From: SURF-21 sp964462595
GTDB lineage: Bacteria > Actinomycetota > Geothermincolia > Geothermincolales > RBG-13-55-18
Direction of reading: 5' to 3'
DNA length: 34,153 nt
Assembly: GCA_964462595.1 (NCBI GenBank)
Contig: CAYWXM010000037.1
Location: forward strand, 1-34,153
Shown here piece after piece: positions 1-7,283 of this stretch. The first letter of the stretch is position 1; every line of letters starts with the position of its first letter. Below the pieces are notes generated by a model. The model was not told the DNA's origin, did no database searches, and was given only the letters and a program-made list of their open reading frames with translations. The position numbers and the translations under genes were made by a program.

Positions 1-338
1 CGCAGCCACAATGGGTAGGTGGTGAAGAGGGCGGCGCAAACAGCGTGCCCCCTGGGGCTGACGTTCTCGTGGTCGAAGTGGAAAACCCCGGAGTTGATCA
101 TCCAGTCACGCCCAGAATCCGCCTTGCACATCTCCCATATCCAGCGGGTCCACTCGCGGTTGAAGTACAGGCTGATGCTGGTTACGTAGAAGATCCCGAT
201 AGTCGAGTAATCCAGGAACTTTCTGACCCTGGCCTTCTTCTCTTTGTCTTCGACCAATTTGTCGGTGGCTCTGGCGTAGAGAAATCCCAGGGATGCCAGC
301 CAGGGCGGATCGATAAGGAAGCTGTCGTAGGGCAACAA
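1..338 (-). CDS. Hypothetical protein, 3' part outside window
   Basis: This reading frame runs leftwards off the window, so only about the first 112 residues are visible. I place the start at a TTG (336-338) because a strong purine tract (AAAGGGGGG) lies six bases upstream; a second TTG follows directly and another in-frame TTG lies 18 bases upstream. The protein begins LLPYDSFLIDPPWLASLGF and contains a fairly hydrophobic stretch around residues 48-62 (STIGIFYVTSISLYF), then an aromatic-rich part with MINSGVFHFDH. The composition is that of a real protein, with charged KEKKARVRK followed by a possible membrane helix. I do not recognise the family. It is divergent from the gene at 565. Confidence 0.6.
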   Translation of the reverse strand, partial: MLPYDSFLIDPPWLASLGFLYARATDKLVEDKEKKARVRKFLDYSTIGIFYVTSISLYFNREWTRWIWEMCKADSGRDWMINSGVFHFDHENVSPRGHAVCAALFTTYPLWL

Positions 339-403
339 CTGAAGCCCCCCTTTCAAAAATACCGAGAATTACGGTCGCATTGCCTTTTTCCTTGTAGATT
401 ATA

Positions 404-584
404 TCCCTCTCCGGCTGCGTGTACACCCCGGTAAGGCTTTGGGGTAGACTACCTTGAGGCGACGCTATGGAATCGAGCCTTCTTTCCATGCCGTCCCCAT
501 GTCCCTCCCCGGCTGCGTGTACACCCCGGTAAGGGTTTGGAGTAGACTATCCTAAGGTGATGCTATGGAATCGAGCCTTCTTCT
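404..584 (+). repeat. 98-bp tandem duplication of a promoter/5' gene end
   Basis: Two copies of an approximately 83-bp unit with a 98-bp period (about 404-486 and 502-584) differ at a handful of positions. Each holds the same GGCTGCGTGTACACCCCGG stretch, a TAGACT box, a purine ribosome-binding tract and an ATG followed by GAATCGAGCCTTCTT. The second copy starts the gene at 565. The first copy has its own ATG at 467, giving a 21-codon open frame (MESSLL then unrelated residues) that stops inside the second copy. It is therefore a partial gene duplication that leaves a small upstream open frame. Confidence 0.85.
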
Positions 585-972
585 CTGCAACGCGGCCGAG
601 GTGGTAGGCGACCGCGTATTCGTCCTCGGGGGAGGATGGATAAGCCGCAGCCCGCGCATACCCAGCATGGCCGTGGTAGTGCTGGTCAACGTCCCCTGGG
701 ACCAGGCCAACCAGAGGCACGAGATGGAGCTGGTGCTTCTGGACGAGGACGGGAACGTGATCAGCGCCGGGGAACCGCCTCGCGAGATACGCATGCGCGG
801 CAACTTTGAAGTGGGCAGACCGGCCGGGCATCCCGCGGGCATGCCCCTGCGTTTCATACAGGCTATAAACTTTCACCGCCTGCCTCTGCAGCCGTCCAGG
901 CGCTACAGTTGGGAGCTGAAAATCGATCGCGAGCCGGCGTCCTGGACCTCTTTCTTCACCCTGGCCAAGTAG
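565..972 (+). CDS. DUF6941-like conserved protein
   Basis: A 135-residue soluble protein with no signal peptide or membrane segment. It opens with MESSLLLCNAAEVVGDRVFVLGG, then a proline-rich turn and MAVVVLVNVPWDQANQRHEMELVLLDEDG, which fits the beta-rich DUF6941 family of small bacterial proteins, where the pattern 'leadaaev..gklyvlGGGW...vpw...n..h...l.l.d.dG' is typical. The role of that family is unknown. The start is set by AAGGTGA seven bases before the ATG. The gene's promoter and first codons are present twice in tandem just upstream, so expression may come from either copy. The family call rests on pattern memory, not a search. Confidence 0.75.
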   Translation: MESSLLLCNAAEVVGDRVFVLGGGWISRSPRIPSMAVVVLVNVPWDQANQRHEMELVLLDEDGNVISAGEPPREIRMRGNFEVGRPAGHPAGMPLRFIQAINFHRLPLQPSRRYSWELKIDREPASWTSFFTLAK

Positions 973-1041
973 GCGCGGGGATCGAGGCCGTACCGTTTCC
1001 TGCTTTGACCGCCTGACAATGCCACGGTTGCCCTTATCTAT

Positions 1042-1069
1042 TTGAATGGGGTGCGATATGGTGCATAAT
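1042..1069 (+). promoter_or_regulatory. Candidate sigma-70-type promoter for the permease gene
   Basis: TTGAAT (1042-1047) and CATAAT (1064-1069) are separated by 16 bases, about 80 bases before the permease ATG. Both boxes are close to the consensus, but there is no functional evidence. Confidence 0.4.
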
Positions 1070-1150
1070 ATCCCGGAAGCGGTTAAACCGGCGGACCGAT
1101 TTTTGCTGACATCATGGACGGTTCCGATCAGAGTCCGGGTGGGATAAGAG

Positions 1151-3517
1151 ATGAGGCTGCTGCGCAAGAAACTCCTGCGGGAGATACTGGAATCGAAGTT
1201 CCGCTTCTTCGCTATCTCGTCGGTGGTCGCCATAGGGATACTCCTCTTCACCGCCTCCTACATGTCCTTCCTCAACCTCTCCGAGTCATATGAATACACT
1301 TACGACCGGCTCAACTTCGAGGAGCTGCTGGTCAGGGTGGACAGGGCACCGGAACGCGCGGCGGAGCGCCTGTCCTCTCTTCCCAACGTAGAGCTGGTAA
1401 CCCCAAGAATAAACGACCCCCTGGGCATGGAGCTGGAAGACGGGACGCGCATCACCGGCCAGATAATCAGCGTGCCGGACAGCGAGCCTTACGTGAACAT
1501 GCTCTACCTCCGCGAGGGAACCGGGCTTACGGGAAACGAGCAGGAGCTGACCTGCCTGGTGGAAAACCACTTCGCCGAATTCAACGACCTGGGCGAAGGT
1601 GACACGATCTACGCGGTGAAAAACGGGCAGAGGATACCCATCCGCATCGCGGGCGTGGTCTCCAGCCCCGAGTACATGATAGTGTTCCGCAACCGCCAGT
1701 TCCCCATGACCTCGGCCACGGTCTACGGTGTCTTCTACCTGGGCGAGGAACAGGCCCGAGCCCTCACCGGCTTCGCCTCGAATTCCTACAACGAATTCGC
1801 CTTCACCCTCAAGGACTATGCATTGCTGGAGACCACGGAGAACCAGGTGCGCGCGGTACTCAAGCCCTACGGCATCGAGGAGGTAACCACCAGGGACAAC
1901 CAGATATCAAAGATGCTGCTGGATATGGACCTGCGGTCTTTCCACGACTTCGCCCTCTTCTTCCCCATACTATTCTTCTCCATAGCCGCCTTCAGCATCT
2001 ACATGATACTCTCGCGCCTGGTGCGTACCCAGAGGCCCATCATCGGCCTCATGCGCGCCTTGGGCTATTCCTCGCGCACGGTGCTCTTACATTACATGTC
2101 GTTCGCGCTGGTGGTGGGAATCGTGGGGGTCGTGCTCGGGAGCCTGCTGGGTTGGGCGGCAACCGGTATCGTGTCCAAGGTATATTCGATCCAGATGAAG
2201 ATCCCCTTCGTGCAATACGGGACCTACCCCGAGGTGTTCCTGTACGGTTTCCTCATGGCCATGGGGTTCTGTGCCATCTCGGGAATAGTGCCCGCGCGCA
2301 GGTCGGCGAAGGTCCAGCCTACCGAGGCGCTGCGCGGGGTTGTCGATCCCACCAGGTACGGCAAGGTCTCCTGGGTGGAGCGCCTGCTGCCACGCATCGA
2401 CAAGCTGAGGGTTTTCTGGAGGCTGCCCCTGCGCAACATCTTCCGCAACCGGCGGCGAACCGCTTTCACCGTTATCGGCATCATGTTCGCCATCATCCTC
2501 ATCATGCTCAACCTGGGGATAAACGACACCATCAACGCCAACATGGACCAGGCCTTCAACCACCTCTTTACCTTCGATATCGCCGCGCTCTTCCTCGACC
2601 CGCAGACGCGCGTGACGCAGAACAAGATCGAGAAGATACCCGGCGTCACCGTAGTTGAGCCGGCCATCGGCGCCCCCTGCACCATCAGCAACGGCGACGA
2701 GGACGTGGACAGCATACTCATGGGGGCCCTCGTGGACACGGTGATGCGCGGCTTCCTGGACGAGAAAAACCGCGAGGTGGAGATAACCCCCAACCACTGC
2801 CTGATGAGCAGGAACTATCGCGATGAGCTGGGTGTAGCCGTCGGCGACATGGTGGAGGTCACTACCTATAACCGCTCGCGCTCCTTCATGGTCTCCGATT
2901 TCATCATGGAGCCCATGGGATCCTTCGTCTACGTTCCGGTTGACGAAGCCCGGGAACTTCTGGGCTACGGAACGAAGTCCTCCGCCTTCTACATTCAGGT
3001 GGACGAGGGGTATTACCAGCAGGTTAGGGACTCGCTCTACGAGATGCCCGAGGTGCTGACCTTGGTCGACCTGAGCCAGATCCAGAAAGAGATCAACTCC
3101 TACATGGCCCTCATGTATATCGTCATCGCCGTGATGCTGGTGTTCGGGATCATCATGGCCTTCTCGCTTGTCTTCAACACCTCGACCATAAACATCATGG
3201 AGCGGGAGCAGGAGGTGGCCACCATGCTCACCCTGGGGGTCCCGCAGTGGAAGGCATCACTCTCGCTCACCCTGGAGAACGTGATCATGGGGCTGCTGGG
3301 CCTGTTACCCGGTTACATCGCCGCGCGTTTCGTCATGGTCCAGGCCATGAAATTGTACGAGACCGATCTCTTCGCCTTCACCCCGGCCATCTCCGTGTGG
3401 ACTTTCATCGTCACCGGCGTGCTGGTCATTGTGCTCATGGTGCTCTCGGAATTTCCCTCCCTGCGGCACATACACAACCTGGACCTGGCCCAATCCACCA
3501 AGAGACGTTCGCTGTGA
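1151..3517 (+). CDS. ABC transporter permease, two FtsX domains
   Basis: A 788-residue integral membrane protein. The N-terminal helix (about residues 20-42, FFAISSVVAIGILLFTASYMSF) is followed by a MacB-like extracytoplasmic domain, then a first FtsX permease block (about 265-390, three helices, ending GIVPARRSAKVQPTEALRG). A second unit repeats this: helix at about 440-460, periplasmic domain, and a C-terminal FtsX block from about 655 to 780. This is the layout of full-length FtsX/MacB-type permeases that move lipoproteins, lipids or peptides or transmit mechanical force, energised by a separate ATPase. No ATPase gene lies next to it here, which is unusual; the partner may lie elsewhere. 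GGTGGG before the ATG supports the start. Substrate unknown. Confidence 0.88.
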   Translation: MRLLRKKLLREILESKFRFFAISSVVAIGILLFTASYMSFLNLSESYEYTYDRLNFEELLVRVDRAPERAAERLSSLPNVELVTPRINDPLGMELEDGTRITGQIISVPDSEPYVNMLYLREGTGLTGNEQELTCLVENHFAEFNDLGEGDTIYAVKNGQRIPIRIAGVVSSPEYMIVFRNRQFPMTSATVYGVFYLGEEQARALTGFASNSYNEFAFTLKDYALLETTENQVRAVLKPYGIEEVTTRDNQISKMLLDMDLRSFHDFALFFPILFFSIAAFSIYMILSRLVRTQRPIIGLMRALGYSSRTVLLHYMSFALVVGIVGVVLGSLLGWAATGIVSKVYSIQMKIPFVQYGTYPEVFLYGFLMAMGFCAISGIVPARRSAKVQPTEALRGVVDPTRYGKVSWVERLLPRIDKLRVFWRLPLRNIFRNRRRTAFTVIGIMFAIILIMLNLGINDTINANMDQAFNHLFTFDIAALFLDPQTRVTQNKIEKIPGVTVVEPAIGAPCTISNGDEDVDSILMGALVDTVMRGFLDEKNREVEITPNHCLMSRNYRDELGVAVGDMVEVTTYNRSRSFMVSDFIMEPMGSFVYVPVDEARELLGYGTKSSAFYIQVDEGYYQQVRDSLYEMPEVLTLVDLSQIQKEINSYMALMYIVIAVMLVFGIIMAFSLVFNTSTINIMEREQEVATMLTLGVPQWKASLSLTLENVIMGLLGLLPGYIAARFVMVQAMKLYETDLFAFTPAISVWTFIVTGVLVIVLMVLSEFPSLRHIHNLDLAQSTKRRSL

Positions 3518-3565
3518 TGCGGATGCGCTCGGGAAGCAGTTATCGCCCCGCCCGGTTGATGTCCG

Positions 3566-4285
3566 TTACCCGCGAGGGGCGTTTTCCCGCATCACGCGGA
3601 AAAGCGCGTTCAGCTCGTCTACGTAATCCTGCGGTTCCACGTAAGGGCGGCTGTAGCCCTCCACGGTCTCTTTGCTGATCCCCTCTCCCACCACTTCCCT
3701 TCCAGCGCGGAAGACGTACTCGAGCTGCTCCGCTGCCGGGCATGGATCGCGCGCCAACAGCACCGACGAGGGGAAGAGTATGGCGGCATGCAGCCGGCCG
3801 CCTCCAACCTCTGCCATGCGCTCCTCGGTCGCCACCAGGGGATCGAAGTTGCGCAAGCCGGGGAAACCACATGTGGATACGAGCACGTTGCGTACCTCCC
3901 GGTTAAGCTCGTGCGGGTGGGAGCACACCCCGTCATCGTAGGTCTGATACGGTTCGGCCAGGGGCATGATACGGTCCAGGAAGCGCTTCATTATCGCGTT
4001 CATGTTGCAGACGTATAGAGGCGTCGCGTGTACGATCACGTCGGCCCGCAGCATTTTCTCGTGCAGGGCGGGGACATCGTCCTTGTGGCGGCATACTCCC
4101 GGGGTCTTGAACCAGCACCAGGTGCAACCGAGGCAATCGGCGATCTTTTTCTCCGCGAGGTAAACGGTCTCCGTCTCCGCCCCCTCATGTTCCGCCCCGG
4201 CCATGAAACGCTCGAGCACCATGGCGGTAAAACCCTTCCCCTTGCGTGGGCTCGAGTTGAAGGCGAGAACGTATTTTTTGCCCAT
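3566..4285 (-). CDS. Iron-sulfur flavoprotein-like NAD(P)H:FMN reductase
   Basis: A 239-residue flavodoxin-fold protein. The N-terminal strand and phosphate loop for FMN are seen in YVLAFNSSPRKGKG (residues 5-18). Cysteines 51, 54, 57 and 65 make a CX2CX2CX7C cluster, the compact [4Fe-4S] motif of the iron-sulfur flavoprotein (Isf) family, and ATPLYVCNMNAIMKRFLDR is the typical second flavin-contact segment. Isf-type proteins move electrons between ferredoxin and small acceptors, often in anaerobes under oxidative stress. The start at 4285 has AAGGA about eight bases upstream; longer in-frame starts lack such a site. It ends convergent with the permease gene, 48 bases apart. Physiological partner unknown; a plain flavodoxin-like oxidoreductase is the alternative. 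Confidence 0.82.
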   Translation of the reverse strand: MGKKYVLAFNSSPRKGKGFTAMVLERFMAGAEHEGAETETVYLAEKKIADCLGCTWCWFKTPGVCRHKDDVPALHEKMLRADVIVHATPLYVCNMNAIMKRFLDRIMPLAEPYQTYDDGVCSHPHELNREVRNVLVSTCGFPGLRNFDPLVATEERMAEVGGGRLHAAILFPSSVLLARDPCPAAEQLEYVFRAGREVVGEGISKETVEGYSRPYVEPQDYVDELNALFRVMRENAPRG

Positions 4286-4357
4286 CCGATCATCCTTTCT
4301 TCTTTTCGTGTGTCGAGACCTGTTTTCCCGCTGCGTCATATATGGACTGTCGCAGGG

Positions 4358-4363
4358 ATTATA
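4358..4363 (-). promoter_or_regulatory. Candidate -10 box for the flavoprotein gene
   Basis: A perfect TATAAT on the minus strand lies 73 bases before the flavoprotein start. I find no good -35 box 16-18 bases upstream of it. Confidence 0.35.
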
Positions 4364-4434
4364 AATCATAAAGGCCGATCGATGGGGGGTTGCGCTGATC
4401 GAGCCCGCGTATGCCGCTTTCTGCAAGGGCGGGT

Positions 4435-4815
4435 CTATTCCTCTTCCTCCGCCTCGAGCATGGACTGGTAACATTCGCCGCAGTAAATGATGCCGCTGGA
4501 GAGCCCCTCCACCACGCCCACGAACAGCCACTCGCCCGGCTCGAAATAGTGGCCGCAGCGCGTGCAGCAGGAACCCGCCAGCACCTCGAAGCCCATTTGT
4601 CGCTCGTCCAGTCCCAGCCCGTCAACCGCGAGGGCCGGCTCCAGGCTCATTACGCCCTCGGGGAGTTCGCTGTCTTCGGGTCGGCATTCCTGGCAATACA
4701 GGTACTCCTTAATGGTTTGGATCTCCTGGGCCAGGGCGTAGACCTTCTCGCCGCCGCGCAGCCGCTTTCCGCATCCCTCGCAGATGCCGCCCCCGCTCAC
4801 CAGTCTTCCGCTCAC
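4435..4815 (-). CDS. Double zinc-ribbon protein
   Basis: A small acidic-tailed protein (126 residues from the GTG at 4815). It holds two similar metal-binding units: CEGCGKRLRGGEKVYAL followed by YCQEC, and CTRCGHYFEPGEWLFV followed by YCGECY. Each is a CX2C knuckle, a hydrophobic hairpin and a second CX2C, so two zinc ions are likely bound by an internally duplicated fold. The middle is glutamate- and leucine-rich, and the C terminus ends in five glutamates within six residues. Start choice: GAGGG lies seven bases before the GTG; an in-frame TTG at 4881 would add 22 residues that look less protein-like. Function unknown; a nucleic-acid or protein-binding adaptor is possible. Confidence 0.75.
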   Translation of the reverse strand: MSGRLVSGGGICEGCGKRLRGGEKVYALAQEIQTIKEYLYCQECRPEDSELPEGVMSLEPALAVDGLGLDERQMGFEVLAGSCCTRCGHYFEPGEWLFVGVVEGLSSGIIYCGECYQSMLEAEEEE

Positions 4816-5179
4816 GAATTCCCTCAAGTCCGTCTCCAATCTGTAATGACCCTTTATTGCTATTTTAACCCTTCTCCGCAAGCCCGGTATTTCCGCCTGG
4901 CATTACAGGTCCCCGATATCCCCACATATCCCGGACCGATATGAAGGTTGTTATGCAGGAATGGTATGGTCTTCCCCCGGTGGCAGCAAGTCGCTTGCGG
5001 GTATGTAACCCGCCCTCGCCCGCGCCCCTTGACTCCGTAAAGGCGGCCGCGACAGTGATTGCGCCGGAGACTTTTACGCAAGCTGGAGAAGCCCCGGATA
5101 GCCTCTTTTGGTTCCCCGTGCCTTATAGGTTATAATGAATGGGATTTACGCAGCAGAGCGAGCCAAGAGGTGGTGATAA
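4816..5179. other. Intergenic region upstream of the bS22 gene
   Basis: About 360 bases without a convincing gene. Short open frames here lack ribosome-binding sites and protein-like composition. The right end carries the promoter at 5108-5136. Confidence 0.5.
5108..5136 (+). promoter_or_regulatory. Sigma-70-type promoter of the bS22 gene
   Basis: TTGGTT (5108-5113) and a perfect TATAAT (5131-5136) are separated by 17 bases. Transcription would begin near 5143, leaving a leader of about 37 bases with a GAGGTG ribosome-binding site. This is the best promoter in the window by consensus. Confidence 0.7.
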
Positions 5180-5275
5180 TTGAGTTCGGTAGTGAAGAAA
5201 CGCCGCAAGAAGATGCGTAAGAAGAAGCACAAGAAGCTTCTCAAGCGCACCCGCTGGCAGAGAAGGAACAAGTAA
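5180..5275 (+). CDS. Small ribosomal protein bS22 (AURKAIP1/COX24 type)
   Basis: A 31-residue, extremely basic protein starting at TTG (5180): MSSVVKKRRKKMRKKKHKKL, then LKRTRWQRRNK. It matches, residue for residue in pattern, the mycobacterial small-subunit protein bS22 (AURKAIP1/COX24 domain), which binds near the decoding centre of the 30S subunit. The family is characteristic of Actinomycetota and is the strongest taxonomic marker here. The start is fixed by GAGGTG seven bases upstream and by the conserved SSVVKKRRKK N terminus. It is a single gene with its own strong promoter and no operon partner. The gene is easily missed because of its size and TTG start. Confidence 0.93.
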   Translation: MSSVVKKRRKKMRKKKHKKLLKRTRWQRRNK

Positions 5276-5337
5276 TATAACGGCATTTGCCGATACTTTC
5301 CCCGACCCCCAGGTGGGGACGACAGCTCATCACATTA

Positions 5338-5488
5338 CGGGTATCCCCACGCATGGGGGTCGAGTCTTGCATAAAGGACCAAGATCAAATCCTCGACTCG
5401 GGTATCTCCGCGTGCGGGGGGTCGATTGCGTTGAAGCCGATGGAGATGTAGAACGTGAACAGCGTATCCCACTCGCGGGGAGTCGAAT
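5338..5488. CRISPR. Degenerate type I-E-like CRISPR remnant, three repeats
   Basis: Three related units start at about 5338, 5399 and 5461 (GTATC of each at 5341, 5402 and 5464), so the period is 61 and 62 bases, as expected for 29-base repeats and 32-base spacers. Shared core: GTATCYCCRCGYRYGGGGG then TCGA, with the CCCC...GGGG hairpin of type I-E repeats. The units differ from each other at several positions, including single-base indels, and the intervening sequences are unrelated. There are no cas genes in the window. A possible fourth, more diverged unit lies near 5296-5322 at the wrong spacing. I read this as a decayed array; a chance set of GC-rich hairpins is less likely given the spacing. 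Confidence 0.55.
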
Positions 5489-5560
5489 GCTCTCGTGTCA
5501 GCCGCTAAGGTCGCTTCATATGGTGACGTCTTTCTGGGATAATAATGCCTGGTGTTTTCT

Positions 5561-7156
5561 ATGAATAAGATGTCTCTGGGCGTGCTCCTTGCAGTACTGT
5601 CGTTTACCTTGCTCGCACCGGGCGCTGGAGCACTCGGTGCCGATGAGGTCCATGTCAGCTACCGGGTCGACGTGACCGATCCCGAAAGCGGCGAGATAGC
5701 GGTTGCGCTGGAGGTGGAGACTTCCTCAGCTCCACTGCTCCTGGAGATGGCCGACGACTACGGCGATGTCCTCGCGACCGACCTTTCCTCGCACGTGGTC
5801 GGGGAGCGGGCGGTCGACGATTCTGGAAATGACCTGCCCTTCAGCAGGGATGGGAACACGTGGTCGATAGATCATTCCGGCAGGCTGACCTTCAGCTACA
5901 AGGTGCGTATGGATGATTACCAGGCTGGGACATCTTACCTCGAATCGCTGTCCGGAAGCGGCGCCCCCTGGCCTTACTTCCCCCTGCTGGAACCGGAGCT
6001 GGCTTACCTCCCCGGTTACGCCGTATTCGTCCGCCCGCTCGGGCCGGATTGCATACCCTCCCTGGAACTGGAACTTCCGCAGTCCTGGCAGGCCGCTTTG
6101 CCATGGCGGGAGCAGCCATCCGGGATGGACGACCTGCTGAATAACCCCCTTTTCGCTGGGCGCTTAGCCCTGCTGGAGCGGGGCTCGCTCCTTGCCGCCG
6201 TGCCAGTTAGGCCTGAGGCCTCTTCAGCGGCGGGCCTGGAGGATTACGCCGCAAAGGCGCAATCGCTGCTGGAAAAGGCCGAGAGCCTGCTCGGCGGGCT
6301 GGGCCTTGAAGAAGGGCACAGGCTGGTTCTCGCCCTCCTCTTCCATGGCGGGGAAAAGTCAACGCAAGACGTATACTACCCATCGTCCCCGTTCTCTTCC
6401 AGCGTAGTCATCCCGGATGTGGAGGGAGCCGACCCCCTTACCGATGCCGCCATCGAGACGACGGCGCGCGGCATGGCGTCTTTGCTGCTCTCGCGGGAAC
6501 TGAGCGTGGAGAGCGAAACCTTGTGGCTGCGGGAGGGGGTTTCATGGTACATGCAGGACCTGCTCCCGTACGAGGGCGGCCTGTGGGGGGCAGCACTTTT
6601 CTGGGACCGCTTCAACCTGCACTATGACACCTATCGCGAAGCCCGGGCCGATTTCGCGCCCTCGATGGCTGAGGCGGGAGCAATGGGATACGAATCCGAG
6701 GGTGCGGCGGTTATGCTTACCTGCGGCGGGGCTGCCGCATGTGCCTCTTTCGACTCGGAGTTGAGATCCATGGAACCTTACACCATGGACCTCGCCACCT
6801 TCGTGCGTAACCTCTACGAGCTGGGAGAATCTGAAGAGCCCCTGCGCAACGACGACATATCCGCCGCCCTTACCAGCCTCACCGGGCGCGACTGGTCCTC
6901 CTTTTTCAGGGATTACATCGAGGGCGACCTCGAGATCCCCGCATCTTCGTTCTCCTCCCTTAACATCGCCGAGCCTGGAAGCTCGAGCCTGCCCCTTGAA
7001 GACCTGGACACGGAGGCCTCGACCTCGGACTGGATACTCATTATCGTGGCCGCCCTGGTCGTCTTCCTCATCCCCTTTGTCCTCGAGCCCTACACCATGC
7101 GCCCCCGCAAGCCCGGTTTTCTCGAAAAGGAAATGGCCAAAGACGACGAGGACTAA
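5561..7156 (+). CDS. Membrane-anchored M1/M61-like protein lacking the zinc site
   Basis: A 531-residue exported protein: signal peptide (residues 1-28, hydrophobic core LGVLLAVLSFTLLAPGAGAL), a beta-rich N-terminal half, an alpha-helical second half, and one C-terminal membrane helix (about 490-511, WILIIVAALVVFLIPFVL) with a charged cytoplasmic tail. The segment ending LWLREGVSWYMQDLL aligns with the LWLNEGFASY part of M1/M61 gluzincin peptidases. Counting back 23 residues from Glu325 to where HExxH should start, the sequence reads ARGMA (302-306), so both zinc histidines and the catalytic glutamate are missing. It is probably a non-catalytic binding or scaffolding relative. A GTG nine bases upstream is an alternative start. 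Convergent with the FecR gene. Confidence 0.7.
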   Translation: MNKMSLGVLLAVLSFTLLAPGAGALGADEVHVSYRVDVTDPESGEIAVALEVETSSAPLLLEMADDYGDVLATDLSSHVVGERAVDDSGNDLPFSRDGNTWSIDHSGRLTFSYKVRMDDYQAGTSYLESLSGSGAPWPYFPLLEPELAYLPGYAVFVRPLGPDCIPSLELELPQSWQAALPWREQPSGMDDLLNNPLFAGRLALLERGSLLAAVPVRPEASSAAGLEDYAAKAQSLLEKAESLLGGLGLEEGHRLVLALLFHGGEKSTQDVYYPSSPFSSSVVIPDVEGADPLTDAAIETTARGMASLLLSRELSVESETLWLREGVSWYMQDLLPYEGGLWGAALFWDRFNLHYDTYREARADFAPSMAEAGAMGYESEGAAVMLTCGGAAACASFDSELRSMEPYTMDLATFVRNLYELGESEEPLRNDDISAALTSLTGRDWSSFFRDYIEGDLEIPASSFSSLNIAEPGSSSLPLEDLDTEASTSDWILIIVAALVVFLIPFVLEPYTMRPRKPGFLEKEMAKDDED

Positions 7157-7281
7157 GGGGCCAGGTCTTGTTTTTTGCATTATGTAATTGCAACATCAGC
7201 ACAAAATAGCTGATGAGAAATGTATATTTGCCAGGATTTACCTTTGGATACCAGAGTACGCAAAAAACAAGACCTGACCCC
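7157..7281. mobile_element. Palindromic REP/MITE-like element, 125 bp
   Basis: Two 23-base arms (7157-7179 and 7259-7281) are inverted repeats with two mismatches; each begins GGGG then CAGGTCTTGTTTTTTGC on its own strand. Between them is an AT-rich core with a second perfect inverted repeat, CATCAGC (7194-7200) and GCTGATG (7209-7215), eight bases apart. The GGGGTCAGGTCTTG end is a pattern I associate with dispersed palindromes near IS200-like/RAYT transposases in many bacteria; that link is from memory. There is no transposase here, so it would be non-autonomous. It fills all but two bases of the gap between two convergent stop codons and, with T-runs on both strands, may act as a two-way terminator. 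Confidence 0.7.
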
Positions 7282-7283
7282 AT

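Noticed and set aside
45..489. Two overlapping frames at the left edge
   Set aside because: Neither has protein-like composition; the minus frame 1-338 in another phase reads as a real protein with a good ribosome-binding site.
5296..5322. Possible fourth CRISPR repeat
   Set aside because: It has a CCCC/GGGG hairpin but the distance to the next unit is about 45 bases, not 61, and the core is too diverged.
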